Source of the DNA: Diogma glabrata
Taxonomy: Eukaryota; Arthropoda; Insecta; Diptera; Cylindrotomidae
Direction: 5' to 3'
DNA: 64,000 nt
Assembly: GCA_963693315.1 (NCBI GenBank)
Contig: OY856186.1
Location: forward strand, 91,677,554-91,741,553
Below are positions 53,126 through 64,000 of this stretch, one piece after another (position 1 is the first letter of the stretch; every line of letters starts with the position of its first letter). The notes beneath the pieces were generated by a model, which was not told where the DNA came from, searched no databases, and saw nothing but the letters and a program-made list of their open reading frames with translations. The position numbers and the translations under genes were made by a program.

Positions 53126-53540
53126 ATGATTGCGACAACGTATGTTTTTTTGATCCACGTATCCGCAGCCGTACTGATGGAAGGCTGAGACACTCAGGAT
53201 AGGAGGTCGGGGTTTAATCATGGGGTGAGTAAATTTGTTTTATTACTTTTGTCATAATGATAAAGTGGTGTGAATGAGTGTGTGTGTGTGGGCGTATGTA
53301 AGCGAACGAGAGTGAATGTAGGGGTTGGGCGTGTTGATCGTGGGTCTTTCGCACTTGGGGTCGCCAGAGTCTCCATTTTTCCACTTGTATTTCTTTCCAT
53401 TTCTGCAAATTTTCGTAAATAGCGTACATTTCTGTATTTGTGCTGAAGTAGCAGGGTTTCTTTATCGTTCCCATGGGCTGAAGCTAGCTTGGGGCAAGAA
53501 AATAAATCTCGCTAGGTACGCTTCCTGCTATGCCATTCTC
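53126..53540. other. GC-richer unique segment after the minisatellite
   Basis: Contains GATCCACGTATCCGCAGCCG, a donor-like ATGGG|GTGAGT at 53220-53228 and a (TG)n tract at 53277-53292. Both strands have 60-105-codon frames with no recognisable motif. It could be an exon or transposon end; unresolved. Confidence 0.3.
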
Positions 53541-55166
53541 ATTGGTTCGCCAGTGAGAAAGCGCTTCATTACAAATTTTAAAAAATATTTTTTATGTTTT
53601 AATGTTTTAAAGAAAATTTCTAAAAATTTCAATTCAAAATAGTAAGCTATGCGTTTCATCATATTTCTATATATTTTTTTGTTGCAAAACTAGCTTTCAT
53701 AAAATATGTATTTTATTAAAATTTGATATTTTGTTATTATTATTAATTATTTTAATTAATTAAAATATTTAACACTAAAATATATTATTTTTTAATAATA
53801 AGATTAATTAATAAGAATAATTTTATTTATATAATTATTCGTTTTAACTTTCACTGACGTTTGTATGACCAATATGACCAACCTTGAAAAACAAAACTTT
53901 GCGTATCTTAATGAAGGCCATTTCGATACGCTTTGGGTATCGAAATGACTTTATTTTAGACGCAAAATAGAAAAAATATTTTTTTTCAAAATATCGTCAA
54001 ATTTTTCTATGCTGGCTATAAATATAACTGAAACTTTTGAAAACTTACCACAAAAATTAATATTAATATTATAATTAGTAAGATGCGCATGTTGTTTGTT
54101 ATTTTTATACATTGCAATATTATGGTGAAAAGGTATATAGAATAAAGTTTAAATTCAGCAGTGCCAAACGCAAGAAAATAAATATTTGCCCGCTAATTTA
54201 ATTTTCATTGAACTGTCAAATTTGTTTATATTTTATCAAACAATTTTTGAAGTTGTGTTGCTTTATTAAATATAAACCTAAATATAAGACCCTTGAATTG
54301 AACAAATATACGCCTGACGTTCAGTTGACTTTCGACCTTTAGTTTGTAATACATTTTCTTTATATTGGTTATCCTGAGCTATGAGGAAAGAAATCAGAAA
54401 GAGAGGAGTATAATTTTGTTGCCATTTGTTTTGAAAATTTTGTATGGAATAGCATTCCATCTAATATGATTTCAATGATCTCATTATTAGAATGTATAAA
54501 ACAAAACGACTGGAGCATATTCACTAAAATTTTGAATCGAAAATTTCGGCTGTTCTTCTATTTTTTATAATGTTAAAATAAAATTTCATACAAAAATAGA
54601 AGAATAGCAGTAATTTTCGATTGAAGATTTTACTGAGACCGCATTCTTTATAAAGTAAATTTAAAAAAATAACATCATTGATTTTCAAAATTGCAATGGC
54701 AATCGGCAAAATATATTTCAACACAAGTAAATTTTACTATCGAAATTTGTTGAATTTTATGGTTTTAAATTTCAAATTTTTAGTGTTTGAAACAGCAAAA
54801 CTTACGCTTTGAGATTTTAATTTTTGGTTTAGATATTCATTAGAGTATAATGTTCAAGTAAGGTAATTTATATCTTATTTTAAGTTAAATTTTTAATATT
54901 TGAAATAGTAAAATTTTGTTTTTTGCTTTGTATTCTTTCTTGTCTCATATTCTTATATTTTACAACATATGTAAAAGTAATTTTTAAAGTTCTACTGCAC
55001 ATAATTTAAAGTTTTCTGACCCGGGCGCAGTGTTACTATTTGAAATAGTAAAAAGTATTTAAAATCGAAGTAGTTATTAACATTTATTTTTTGCGGTGGT
55101 AATATTTCGATTCTGTGTTTCATCTAGTTATCGTGGGAGCAGTATAAAAAATAATCATTTCGTCTT
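53541..55166. other. AT-rich sequence, no gene seen
   Basis: Short frames only. A GAAGGCCATTTCGATACGC / GCGTATCTT... / GGTATCGAAATGACTT inverted word near 53895-53950 is a minor local palindrome. Confidence 0.35.
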
Positions 55167-55396
55167 CTACAAAGCATTTACGTGTAACTATACATTTTAG
55201 AAAAATCGACAGGAAGCCCACAAAACGATTTGTTGTGATTCTAAACAAGCTTTTACAAAAAAATTACTATCAATAATTAAAACAAATTGTTTTTTTTTAA
55301 TTTATTGTTAAAAAAATTTTATTTTCAAGCTTGTTTTCTAAACATCGTTTTGTGAACTTCAGTTCCAAAATGTAGTTACACGTAAATGCTTTGTAG
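55167..55396. mobile_element. 230-bp palindromic MITE
   Basis: Terminal inverted repeats CTACAAAGCATTTACGTGTA (continuing ACTA) at 55167 and its complement ending at 55396 are perfect over ~24 bp. Inner arms share CACAAAACGAT and AACAAGCTT. The target duplication is unclear. Confidence 0.75.
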
Positions 55397-57017
55397 CCAA
55401 CGTTGTGTCCTTGGACAAAAAGGAAATTAATTTTATACAAAACAAAGATCGATGTTTGAATAAGGAGTTGATTAATATTTAATAAAAAAATACCGAATTT
55501 TTAATAAAATTGCCTAAACATCATACTAAATAAATCTAATCTTAAAAATTAAAATTAGAATAAACAATTTATACATTATACATTATATTTTATACATTAT
55601 AATTTATTATTTATATGACTGGTTAGATTTACATCACAATAACACGTTTTGACTAACAAAGGTTGTTCAGATTTGATTGCTGCTGATGATTTCCACACTG
55701 AAAAAAAATTAAAGAAAAGCCTGATTCAAACGTGAGTAATATTGCTAAGACGAAACTAAACAAATTTTCATACCGGAATTATATATTTATACACCGAAAC
55801 ACTAAACACGAGGTACGAAAATAAAATGTAGTATTATAAAACGGTAGTCCGTTTTATACCGGGATTTAATAAACCAAACACGAATTCAACATGTGGTCCC
55901 AGGCCCAGGAAAATCTCTACAAACCTCTAAAAATTAATTATTCATTCTTTCAAAAAGAACACGAAAACAATTAAAGAAAGAACATAGAGGATGAAAAAAA
56001 ATTATATTATATAAAAAGGTTAAACTTAACTTAATTGTTGAATTAATTAATTACTTCTTCTTTTGGATGTCCAAAAATATTGTGAATGTATACGTGACTT
56101 TCGTCATATTACTGATCTCTCCGTAGTTGTATTCATCAACTACCCAATCACCGTATTGCATTCATCAACTAATTTAATTTTCTTCACATATGATATGGAA
56201 TATATAAGTTTATCACTCCTTTGATTTTTATATCACAATATAAAATTATAGTTTTTATTTTTCACTGTCTATAACACAGCTAACTTACGAATCAAAAAGT
56301 TTTTGATTAAAAACAGCGAAAATCCCGTCAATGTTTTTTTTCTATAAAATTACGGGCTTAAATTTTTAAATAAAAACACAAAAAAAATTCTTTAATAATT
56401 CTTTTCCTTTTAATTATTTTTAATTTTAACATATATTTCGTAGCTTTGTTTTTTTTAAGTAAAAACTCAGCTTAGTTCAAGCAAAAATTTCCTTTATATC
56501 ATTAAAAATTTTATTTCTATTTTATTTACCCGAGAGGAAAACTACACTTTCAAAAAGTATATAAGTTTTTGATTTTTTTTCTTTTGGATGAAGTCCCAAA
56601 CTTAACTATTTTCACAGATTTGTACACAAATGTTGATAAAATTTAATTAACTTAGCACAACCAAGATCGAATTGAAGTAAAAATTTAATTGAAATATTGT
56701 AACGAAATTAGAACGGCTTGGTTACTCAAAAAAATAGTAAAAAATCTCTGACTAGTCTTTTCATTGTTGCGTATTTGTTTCAGTTTGCAAGACACAAAAA
56801 AAACGAAGTAGCAAAACCCAAATTACAAGGTAATCTAAACTACGATAATCAACTCAACAATTCAAAGCATCCATGTCAAAACAAAATGCAACACGCCTAC
56901 TGAACAAATTTTAACTCACGAAAAAGCAGTGTTTTCATTTCTTGTAGCCAAATGTACTATTTTCTATGAATTGAACTTTAAAAAAACAAAATAAACAGTT
57001 TTTTACACAAACAAAAC
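55397..57017. other. AT-rich sequence, no gene seen
   Basis: ACACTGAAAAAAAATT near 55696 resembles the end of the MITE at 41840, but no partner end was found. Nothing else recognised. Confidence 0.4.
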
Positions 57018-60000
57018 GCAGGTCTCAGGGGTCACTGGTCTGATTAAACCGTGATACGGGACCTTGCGAACCTGAGGTACCTGAGCTATAGTAGGCTCTA
57101 GCCTGCTATTGCAAACCGTAAACCTGTTGTCGTGTCTAGCGGCAACGGGGACCTTGGCTTAGCCGCCCGGGTCGCGGGAAGGTGCTCCCTTATTAGTACC
57201 CCTAGTGGGTACACACTAGAGAGGACTCATGTAGGGTCAAACCATGAAAAGTACCAACCTCTGGGCATTATATTTGATAAAAAGTTTAAAATACACATCC
57301 AAAATATTTGTGGATTGAATGCCAACTGAGATGCCGTGCAACATCATCTTGAGCACGACAAACCACATATTCTTTTTCTTACAGAAACACAAGTTTCTGA
57401 AAACTATCCTTATGATGTAACACTAAATCCCAAATATAGGCTTGAATCAGCTTTTAAACTTCATCATTCATTCAAAAGCGTATTGCATATAAACGCTTTC
57501 CAAATTATGAACTACGTGGTGATGGCTACAACACAGTAGTATTATGGGTTTGTCTACCTGAAATCTCTTTTCTCACAATAACTCTATACCGGTCCCCAAA
57601 CAAACATAGTCCCAATTTTTTAATCTCTTGACTAATGTAGTGGACGAAATTTGAGCACAATTTCAAAATTGTGAGCTTATTGTTACTGGTGACTTCAACG
57701 TCCACAACAAATCGTGGTTAGAATTCTCCAAATCGACCGACGACGATAACAATGGAAGGCAGGCAGAGATATTTGCCGCATCGCACAACATGACGCAGAT
57801 TGTAAAAAACCCAACTTTCACTCGTCGTAATGGTGGTGACAATAGTTTTCTCTTAGACCTCTATCTCACATCTATGCCAGATATTACGAGTGTCGATGTC
57901 GATAAGGGTAGTATTGGAAATTCTGACTTCAGAATTCTGAATTCAGTTATCAAAACTGATTTACTACAAACTAGAGTTCCCAAACCCCGTAAAATATTTC
58001 ACTTTTCCAAAATGGACACGATTGGTCTCCGAAGTTTTTTTCAAGGTTTCCCTTTTGATCGTCATTGTTTTTATACTGACGATGTAAATGTTTCTGCTCA
58101 AAACTTTACTGAAACCATTCAATTCGGTATTAACAAATTCGTTCCCCTTTCAATAATGAAACCGCAACAAAAAATATTTGTTTGCGAAGGCAGCCAAATT
58201 GGCTCTTAGAAACAAACGTAGACTATTTAATATTTGGATTCATAAAAAAAAGTCTGATAATCGATCCAAATATTTAAAGGCCAACAAAATATCAAACCAG
58301 ATAATTGAAAACAAGAAGGCAGAGATTGACAGAGCGAAAGCGGCAAAACTTTCGAGTATGTCAATTTCTGACAAAAGTTTTTACAGTGCCATTAATTCTT
58401 TAAATTCTGGTACTAAATCTTCTATCCCCCTATCCTCGATGGTGACTCAATCGTTACTGACCCTGCAAGGAAAGCTACATTGTTCGCGGATCGCTTTGCT
58501 TCAAATTCAACAGTTTTAGAAACTCCTAAAGAAATTCCCCAAATTCAGTCTTCAGGAGTTAATATGAAACAATTACATTTCAAACCCGAAATTGTCGAAA
58601 AATTTTTAGGGGGGTTAAACAATAACAGAGCCTGGAAAAACATTCCTCCTGTTATTCTAAAAAGATTTTCAAAAGAACTTGCACCATCTCTCACCAAAAT
58701 ATTTTATAAATCCTATAAATCTGGTATTTTTCCATCCCGCTGGAAGTTGGCCAATGTCCAGCTTGTCCCAAAAAAAGGAACGAAATGAGATATTTCAAAT
58801 TATAGACCAATAGCCTTACTCCCAATTCACACATATCCAAATTTTTGGAGGACAAACATTTGATATCTGACAGCCAATACGGTTTTAGAAACAAAAGATC
58901 AACAACCGATCTATTGAACTATGTAGCACATCTTTGGAATAGCATACTTGAGAAAGGTGGTGAAACGTACGTAATCGCATTAGACATCTAAAAAGCATTT
59001 GATCGAATCTGGCATACCAAATTGATCAACAAGCTCGTTGCGTACGTTGATTCGAAGTTGATTCAAAATTTTCTGTCTAACCGATACATCTCGGTATCTA
59101 TAGATGGCTTTATTTCTGAGTCCAAATTAATTAACGCTGGTGTACCCCAAGGCTCAGTTTTATCTCCCGCTTTATTTTTAATTTATATCAACGAACTGTT
59201 GCAAATCACCAATAACCCAATAAATAGTTTTGTAGATGATAGTACACTGCACAAGTCATTCGTCCCCCTATCTTCAAAGTGTAAAATGCATGAACGAATA
59301 AATCCCGCACGGAGAGGCACTGCCATAAATGTAAACTAAGCCCTAAAAAAAGTCGCCGATTGGGGTGACAAAAATTTGGTCAATTTTAATTCCACCAAAA
59401 CACAGCTATTGATTGTTTCTAGATCAAAGACCGAGTTTCCCAATGATATTTCAATTAATATGTGTGGCGATCAAATAGACGAATGTGAAAACATTCGTTT
59501 ATTTGGAGTCACAATGTCTAATGACTTACTCTGGAACGATCATATCATGGCCATGGCAAAGAGCGCATTAAGAAAACTCCTCAATAGATGTAAAAAATAT
59601 TTTTCTCCGTATCAATTACTCCACATTTATAAGTCCTATATTCGTCCCTGCGTGGAGTATTGTTGTCAAGTTTGGGGCGCTGCATCTGTTACCATCTTGA
59701 GGTTTTTGGACTCTGTTCAAAAGCGTGCTATACGAATTGTTGGTAATCGAAATTTAACATTAAATCTTGATTCCCTACAACATCGTCGCACTGTTGCTGA
59801 TATAAATATCGTCACCAGCAGTGCTCGGATGAAATTAGATCTATAATGCCTCAGACATATTCTTTTCCTCGTTCAACTCGTCAATCTGTTTGTGCAAATA
59901 GTCAAACTGTCGGGACTACTCACTGCCACAGTAACAAAATGCAAAGGGATTTCTTTGTGCGTACATCGTACAAATGGAATGCTTTGTCTGAATCAATAGT

Positions 60001-60162
60001 CTAGAGTGCCTTCAATCCACAAAGATTTAAAAAAAGCGTCCACCAATACCTCAAGATGCATGTTGTTGTGGGACCTATAGGGTCTTAAAAGGTATCTATG
60101 TGTTGTTGTGAAAAATGTTGTAATTCCTACTACACAACAGTTTTTACTAAAAAGAAAAATAA
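57018..60162 (+). mobile_element. Jockey/CR1-type LINE, near complete but degenerate
   Basis: Starts with a GC-rich 5' leader (CTGGTCTGATTAAACCGTGA, then GCCGCCCGGGTCGCGGGAAG). A single endonuclease-reverse transcriptase region follows, then a ~100-bp 3' UTR ending CACAACAGTTTTTACT and a short A-rich tail. No ORF1 is seen. The 3' UTR hairpin conserved in other copies is broken here (ATGTG...GAAAAAT). Fragments of the same or a sister family lie at 7007, 22861, 27875, 29529 and 62807. Confidence 0.88.
57282..60090 (+). pseudogene. LINE endonuclease-reverse transcriptase, broken
   Basis: Endonuclease: KIHIQNICGLNAN, stop at 57327, then PHILFLTETQV, TGDFNVHNKSWL and GNSDFRILNS, where the catalytic SDH histidine is Phe. 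Reverse transcriptase: LNNNRAWKNIPPVILKRFS, NYRPIALLP, QYGFRNKRSTTDLL, ALDI-stop-KAFDRIW (~58990), INAGVPQGSVLSPALFLIY, and FVDD at 59228-59239 instead of the expected FADD. C-terminal: SYIRPCVEYCCQVWGAAS, LDSVQKRAIRIVG. Lesions also include frameshifts around 57480, 58200, 58500 and 58840, a stop after NVN at 59338, and a ~13-bp deletion at ~59800 (relative to 63180-63200) that shifts the frame. Inactive. Confidence 0.9.
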
Positions 60163-62806
60163 CGTTGAAGTCAAAACGTCATTTGCATACGTCAGTTTGT
60201 TTGATACACTCTGCAATATATTCTCACTTGGGGCACATGTGTACCTTTTTGTTCTTAAGATGTTAGTATGAAGTTAAATAGCTCTCTGGATTTGATTCTG
60301 TTTTGAATAAAATCACATTAAAAATATGAATCCTCCTAACACAGGCTTACTGTAGAATACAGTACAGAACACCTTAACTAAGCCAAAAAGAAGACGTTAT
60401 AAATAATATAATATTAATACAATAAAACCTCAAAGAAATCACAATAAATAATTCATTTTCAAAATTTTTCATAGAAACGCTAAAAAAAATTCTAAAATTA
60501 GAAATTAAATTAAATCTCCAAAATTAGAAGCATAAATAAAATTAATTTGTAAGATTTTTTTTTAAAATTAAGATAAAAACTAAAAAAAACATAAAATTAC
60601 TTTATAAGAAAGATTTTGTGATTTGTCATACGGAAGTGATATATCGTTTTTTATTTATTTCAGTCACCTGCTGCTGTTCCAATTTGCTCTACTTGTTTTT
60701 AATTGTTTATTGTAGACAAGTTAAGGATTATTGGTGAAAAAATTAAACTTATACGTGATTGATTGTCGTCAAAACCTAATGTGTTATTTTGACTCAATAT
60801 TTCGTTCCTTTATGGTTATTGGTGACCATTATAGGATGTATATCTTTGATTTATCTCACCATATTAACTTGAACATATCAATAATAGTAATAATAATATT
60901 CAAAAAACTATTAAATCTAAAATTGGAGTTTCATATTTGTTTAATAACATAAATTTATGAGACACTAAAATCTCATATCATAACTTATTGCTTCCAAAAA
61001 TACATATTCTCTGAATATTATTATATTATAGTTTGTTATTTTCTCACTATTTGATGTTTTGATTTTTAGTGTTTAGATGAGATAAATTTTTATGAACTCG
61101 AAGTTCAGATTGTGAAATAAATTATAAACATAATAAAATCAGATATTAATTAGGTAATTTATCTTGAATGGAATTTCGTTGTTTTAGATTTTATTGGGTG
61201 CTAATTTAAATGAATGCTTGATTGATGTTTTGATTTTTAGTGTTGTAAGGTTTAATGAAGATATCTTTTAAACAAATGCAATATTAAATTAGACTACAGA
61301 AGTATTGCTGGGGATTTTCAATTTTTATTTAATTTGAGAGCTTTTTACACTCCATAAAAATTTAATTTACAAGGGAAATTTTATTTTATTTTGTAGTTCT
61401 TTGCTCCTCCTATACGAGTGAAATTTTTTTTTGTTTAAAATTTCGCTTCTTTACAAACCGAAACATAAATTTTAAAAACAATTAGCATCTTCATTCCGTA
61501 TGAAGAAGAAGAAGAAAATTAATGTTTTTTCATTATAGTCACTTGGATTTACGTGCGTCGCCCAATTTCTTTCTTTTTTCAAATAACAATATCTTTAAAT
61601 TTTTAAATCGAGCCTAATTAGCCAATTAAAAATATAACAAATATGCGAGCTTTTTTAAAAAAATATCAATTTAAATAAATATTTGTTAATATTTATGGCA
61701 CATAAATACAAGAGCGTTACGATTTTGCATTACGTTTTTTCGGCCAAATTGTTATATAACTGGGATTGGACTTAGAAATAAAATTTGGACGCTAGAAATA
61801 AAATCAAATAGCAAAAAATAAGAAAGAATGATTCAAAAATATCAAAGTTTTAACCCTAACTTAATATGAAATAAAAGTATAATAATTATAATAAAAAAAA
61901 TTATGAAACTCACACTATTTATCAGTTCACTTCTGATGCTTGATTTCTTTCATGTTATACATCGTATTCCGTATATAGTTAGGGCATCCGTCAAAACTGT
62001 AGAAACTCGAAAGACCTTCGGGCGATTCAATTGCAGTAACAATTACTCTACCAGTAAATTGCAGTACCAATCAACGAGCATCAAGTGGTGACTTACTCCG
62101 TATTAAATGACGGGCTCCTGAAGAATTTTGGTACCCTCACGGACGACAAAGTGGTTTTACGAGTTCTACCTAGCCGTAAGCTGAAAGCAAAATAAAGGGT
62201 TTACGAGAACTTGGTGGAAATTCAGAATTAAAATGGTCTAAATAGCTAGGGAAGGACTGATTGCAGAATAGAAAAACGATACTCTAGTGGCCAAAATTTA
62301 ATCCAGTGATAAACTACGGACATTATGTTAGAAGTTTGAATGTCTATATTTGTCCCAACTAGTACAACCTGCTGTTTTCATATTAGTGTATTATAACAAT
62401 TAAATGATTCTGCTTCTGGGTCTTATGATTAACATCAGCACCTAGACGCTTATGATGGTGAACCATTGTGAATTTTAAGAGGACCTATGTCTAACACAAC
62501 CCAATTTCACTGGTACCTTCACCAAGTAATGATTGAATTTAAGCTCGAGACCAGAAGCACGGTTAACGGAAACTGTACTCCCGGATCAGACTTCTACAAT
62601 CCCGAGGATTTAAATGAAGAAAATGGCCATACAGATCGATAGACACAACTTTTGTCAAACCATTACAACTTAAGAGAACTTCATATCGGCGCCTTTAGCG
62701 CATTCGTCGTTATTGGAGGTTGCATAAGCTGCTTGCAAAAGCTTGTGTCTCATCTATTTTTTCAGGTTTAAGGGATCCTCGGTAGAATTTTTAGATTAAC
62801 ATCTTT
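60163..62806. other. AT-rich sequence, then GC-richer 62.0-62.8 kb, no gene seen
   Basis: The direct phrase TTGATGTTTTGATTTTTAGTG occurs at about 61051 and 61222. A 62-codon frame at 61903-62091 starts with a hydrophobic MKLTLFISSLLMLDFF but lacks support. 62100-62760 is less AT-rich and unassigned. Confidence 0.35.
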
Positions 62807-62808
62807 AA

Positions 62809-62839
<31 letters not shown>

Positions 62840-64000
62840 AAATGTGTTGTGTAATAGGGTTTAGAATATGTGTCACAACAACACATAAATACCTTTTAAG
62901 ACCTAGGTCTAGACCTGGGTCCCACAACAACTGGCGTTCTGAGGTGTAGATTAACGCTTTTTTTAAACATCTGTGGGTTGAAGCCACCTGAGACTAAGTG
63001 TTCCGGCAAACTATTCCATTTGTACGCAGTTCGGACAAAGAAGTCTCTCTGCGATCTGCCAGTATGACAGCGCGGGATCTTTACCGTTTCACTGGTTGCG
63101 GCAGCCGATTGCCGAGTGGAACGGGGGTAAGAATAAGTCTGAGGCATGATGCCGCTGATTTCATCTGAGCACTGCTGATGACGATATTTGTAAAAAACAA
63201 CGAGGTCAGCAACAGTGCGACGATGTTGTAGGGAATCAAGTTTTGATGTCAAAGTTCGATCACCTACAATTCGTATAGCTCGCTTTTGAACAGAGTCCAA
63301 GAGGGCCAAGATGGAAACAGAGGCAGCACCCCAAACTTGACAGCAGTACTCCATACAGGGACGAATATAGGACTTATAAACATGGAGCAATTGGTATGGA
63401 GTGAAAAATTTTTTGCATCTATTTAGGAGGCCGAGTTTTTTAGACGCGCTTTTTGCCATCGCCATTACATGATCGTTCCAGAGTAGGTCATTTGAAACTG
63501 CAACACCCAATAAACGAATGTTTTTACATTCACCTATTGGTTCATTACACATACTAAATAAAATATCTTTGGGGAACTCGGTCTTTAATCTGGAAACAAT
63601 CAACAGCTGTGTTTTGGTGGAGTTGAAATTGACAAGGTTTTGGTCACCCCAGTCGGCGACTTTATTCAGGTCTTTGTTCACGTTTATGGCAGCGTCTCTC
63701 CGGGCAGGATTAATTCGTTCGTGCATTTTACCTTTTGAAGGAAGGGGCTCGAACGACTTGTGCAGAGTACTATCATCTGCAAAACTATTTATTGGGTTGC
63801 TGGTGATTTTCAACAATTCGTTGATATAAATCAAAAATAGGGTTGGGGACAATACTGAGCCTTGGGGTACACCAGCGTTAATTAGTTTAGACTCAGAAGA
63901 ATATCCGTCTAAGGAGACCGAAATGTATCGGTCGGATAGAAAATTTTGAATCAGCTTCACAACATTGGGATGAAAACCGTACGCAACGAGCTTGTTGATT
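62807..64000 (-). mobile_element. Jockey/CR1-type LINE, 3' part, runs off window
   Basis: Minus-strand copy with a poly-A tail (T run to 62834), 3' UTR with the intact ATGTGTTGTTGTGACACAT-type hairpin and ending ACACAACACATTTTATT. The coding region is uninterrupted to the window edge. Close to but distinct from the 57-60 kb copy; nearly identical to the fragment at 29529-29828. Confidence 0.9.
62896..64000 (-). CDS. LINE reverse transcriptase C-terminal half, open (partial)
   Basis: The frame is open from the window edge (reading INKLVAYGFHPNVVKLIQNF) to the stop at 62896. Visible in order: LSDRYISVSLDGY, INAGVPQGSVLSPTLFLIY, the catalytic FADD at 63772-63783, the primer-grip region NLVNFNSTKTQLLIVSRL, IRLLGVAVSNDLLWNDHV, SYIRPCMEYCCQVWGAAS, DSLQHRRTVADLVVFYKYRH, and the C-terminal FNPQMFKKSVNLHLRT. 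Such proteins copy LINE RNA into DNA at the target nick. There are no stops or frameshifts in 365+ codons, unlike the copy at 57-60 kb. The N-terminal endonuclease lies outside the window, so activity cannot be judged. Confidence 0.9.
   Translation of the reverse strand, partial: INKLVAYGFHPNVVKLIQNFLSDRYISVSLDGYSSESKLINAGVPQGSVLSPTLFLIYINELLKITSNPINSFADDSTLHKSFEPLPSKGKMHERINPARRDAAINVNKDLNKVADWGDQNLVNFNSTKTQLLIVSRLKTEFPKDILFSMCNEPIGECKNIRLLGVAVSNDLLWNDHVMAMAKSASKKLGLLNRCKKFFTPYQLLHVYKSYIRPCMEYCCQVWGAASVSILALLDSVQKRAIRIVGDRTLTSKLDSLQHRRTVADLVVFYKYRHQQCSDEISGIMPQTYSYPRSTRQSAAATSETVKIPRCHTGRSQRDFFVRTAYKWNSLPEHLVSGGFNPQMFKKSVNLHLRTPVVVGPRSRPRS

Noticed and set aside
52372..53202. Several 60-80-codon frames, possibly a repeat protein
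   Set aside because: They are by-products of the 25-bp minisatellite; the period is not a multiple of three and no start context or single frame persists.
53214..53474. Minus-strand TGGCGACC (tRNA-Arg primer-site-like) suggesting an LTR element start
   Set aside because: Only eight bases match, no flanking LTR pair was found and no retroelement protein follows.
61903..62091. 62-codon frame with a signal-peptide-like N-terminus
   Set aside because: Short, no homology recognised and no supporting splice or promoter signals; likely chance.

Overview
This 64-kb window is AT-rich, repeat-dense nuclear DNA that looks like an insect genome, possibly dipteran. The clues are RTE and Jockey/CR1-type LINEs, a Helitron, helentron-like non-autonomous elements with central (TA)n tracts (the DINE-1/INE-1 architecture), hAT- and pogo-like elements, many palindromic MITEs, and an insect-like deoxycytidylate deaminase fragment. 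The species assignment is inference. I see no intact host gene. The only recognisable host-derived coding sequence is a broken dCMP deaminase copy near 38 kb. Most other long open frames are dinucleotide tracts, tandem repeats or transposon coding sequence.

Layout. 0.4-4.4 kb holds helentron-like element A copy 1, split by a pogo-like element that itself contains palindromes. 4.6-5.3 kb has two tRNA-derived SINE copies. 7.0-7.2 kb is a LINE 3' fragment and 7.6-7.8 kb a palindrome. 8.6-10.6 kb is the 3' part of a Helitron (PIF1 helicase, minus strand) carrying a TTAA-flanked palindromic MITE. 11.6-12.4 kb is a pair of direct repeats with hairpins. 12.4-15.3 kb has two nearly identical element A copies in tandem. 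15.3-16.2 kb is a segment repeated in inverted orientation at 31.7-32.5 kb. 16.7-19.9 kb is an essentially full-length RTE LINE with a 14-bp target-site duplication but a broken frame. 20.4-21.8 kb holds two palindromes, one a near-perfect 604-bp hairpin. 25.5-27.5 kb is element A copy 4, split by a 762-bp palindromic TA-type MITE. 28.4-30.6 kb is a hAT element with nested LINE and SINE pieces. 37.8-38.3 kb is the dCMP deaminase pseudogene. 39.9-42.8 kb is a hAT-like shell containing a degenerate Ty3/Gypsy-like LTR element with a near-perfect tRNA-Pro primer site. 51.1-53.1 kb has a promoter-like segment followed by 126-bp and ~25-bp tandem repeats. 57.0-60.2 kb is a degenerate Jockey/CR1-type LINE. 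62.8-64.0 kb is the 3' part of a related LINE whose frame is open to the window edge.

The genes do not form pathways; the organising logic is transposon nesting. The most striking pattern is that the (TA)n tracts inside element A have twice received unrelated transposons that target TA. No previously undescribed multi-gene system is evident. The best candidates for follow-up are the 604-bp hairpin (possible hairpin-RNA source), the element A family and its TA-tract landing sites, the retro-derived dCMP deaminase, and the tandem-repeat locus at 51-53 kb.
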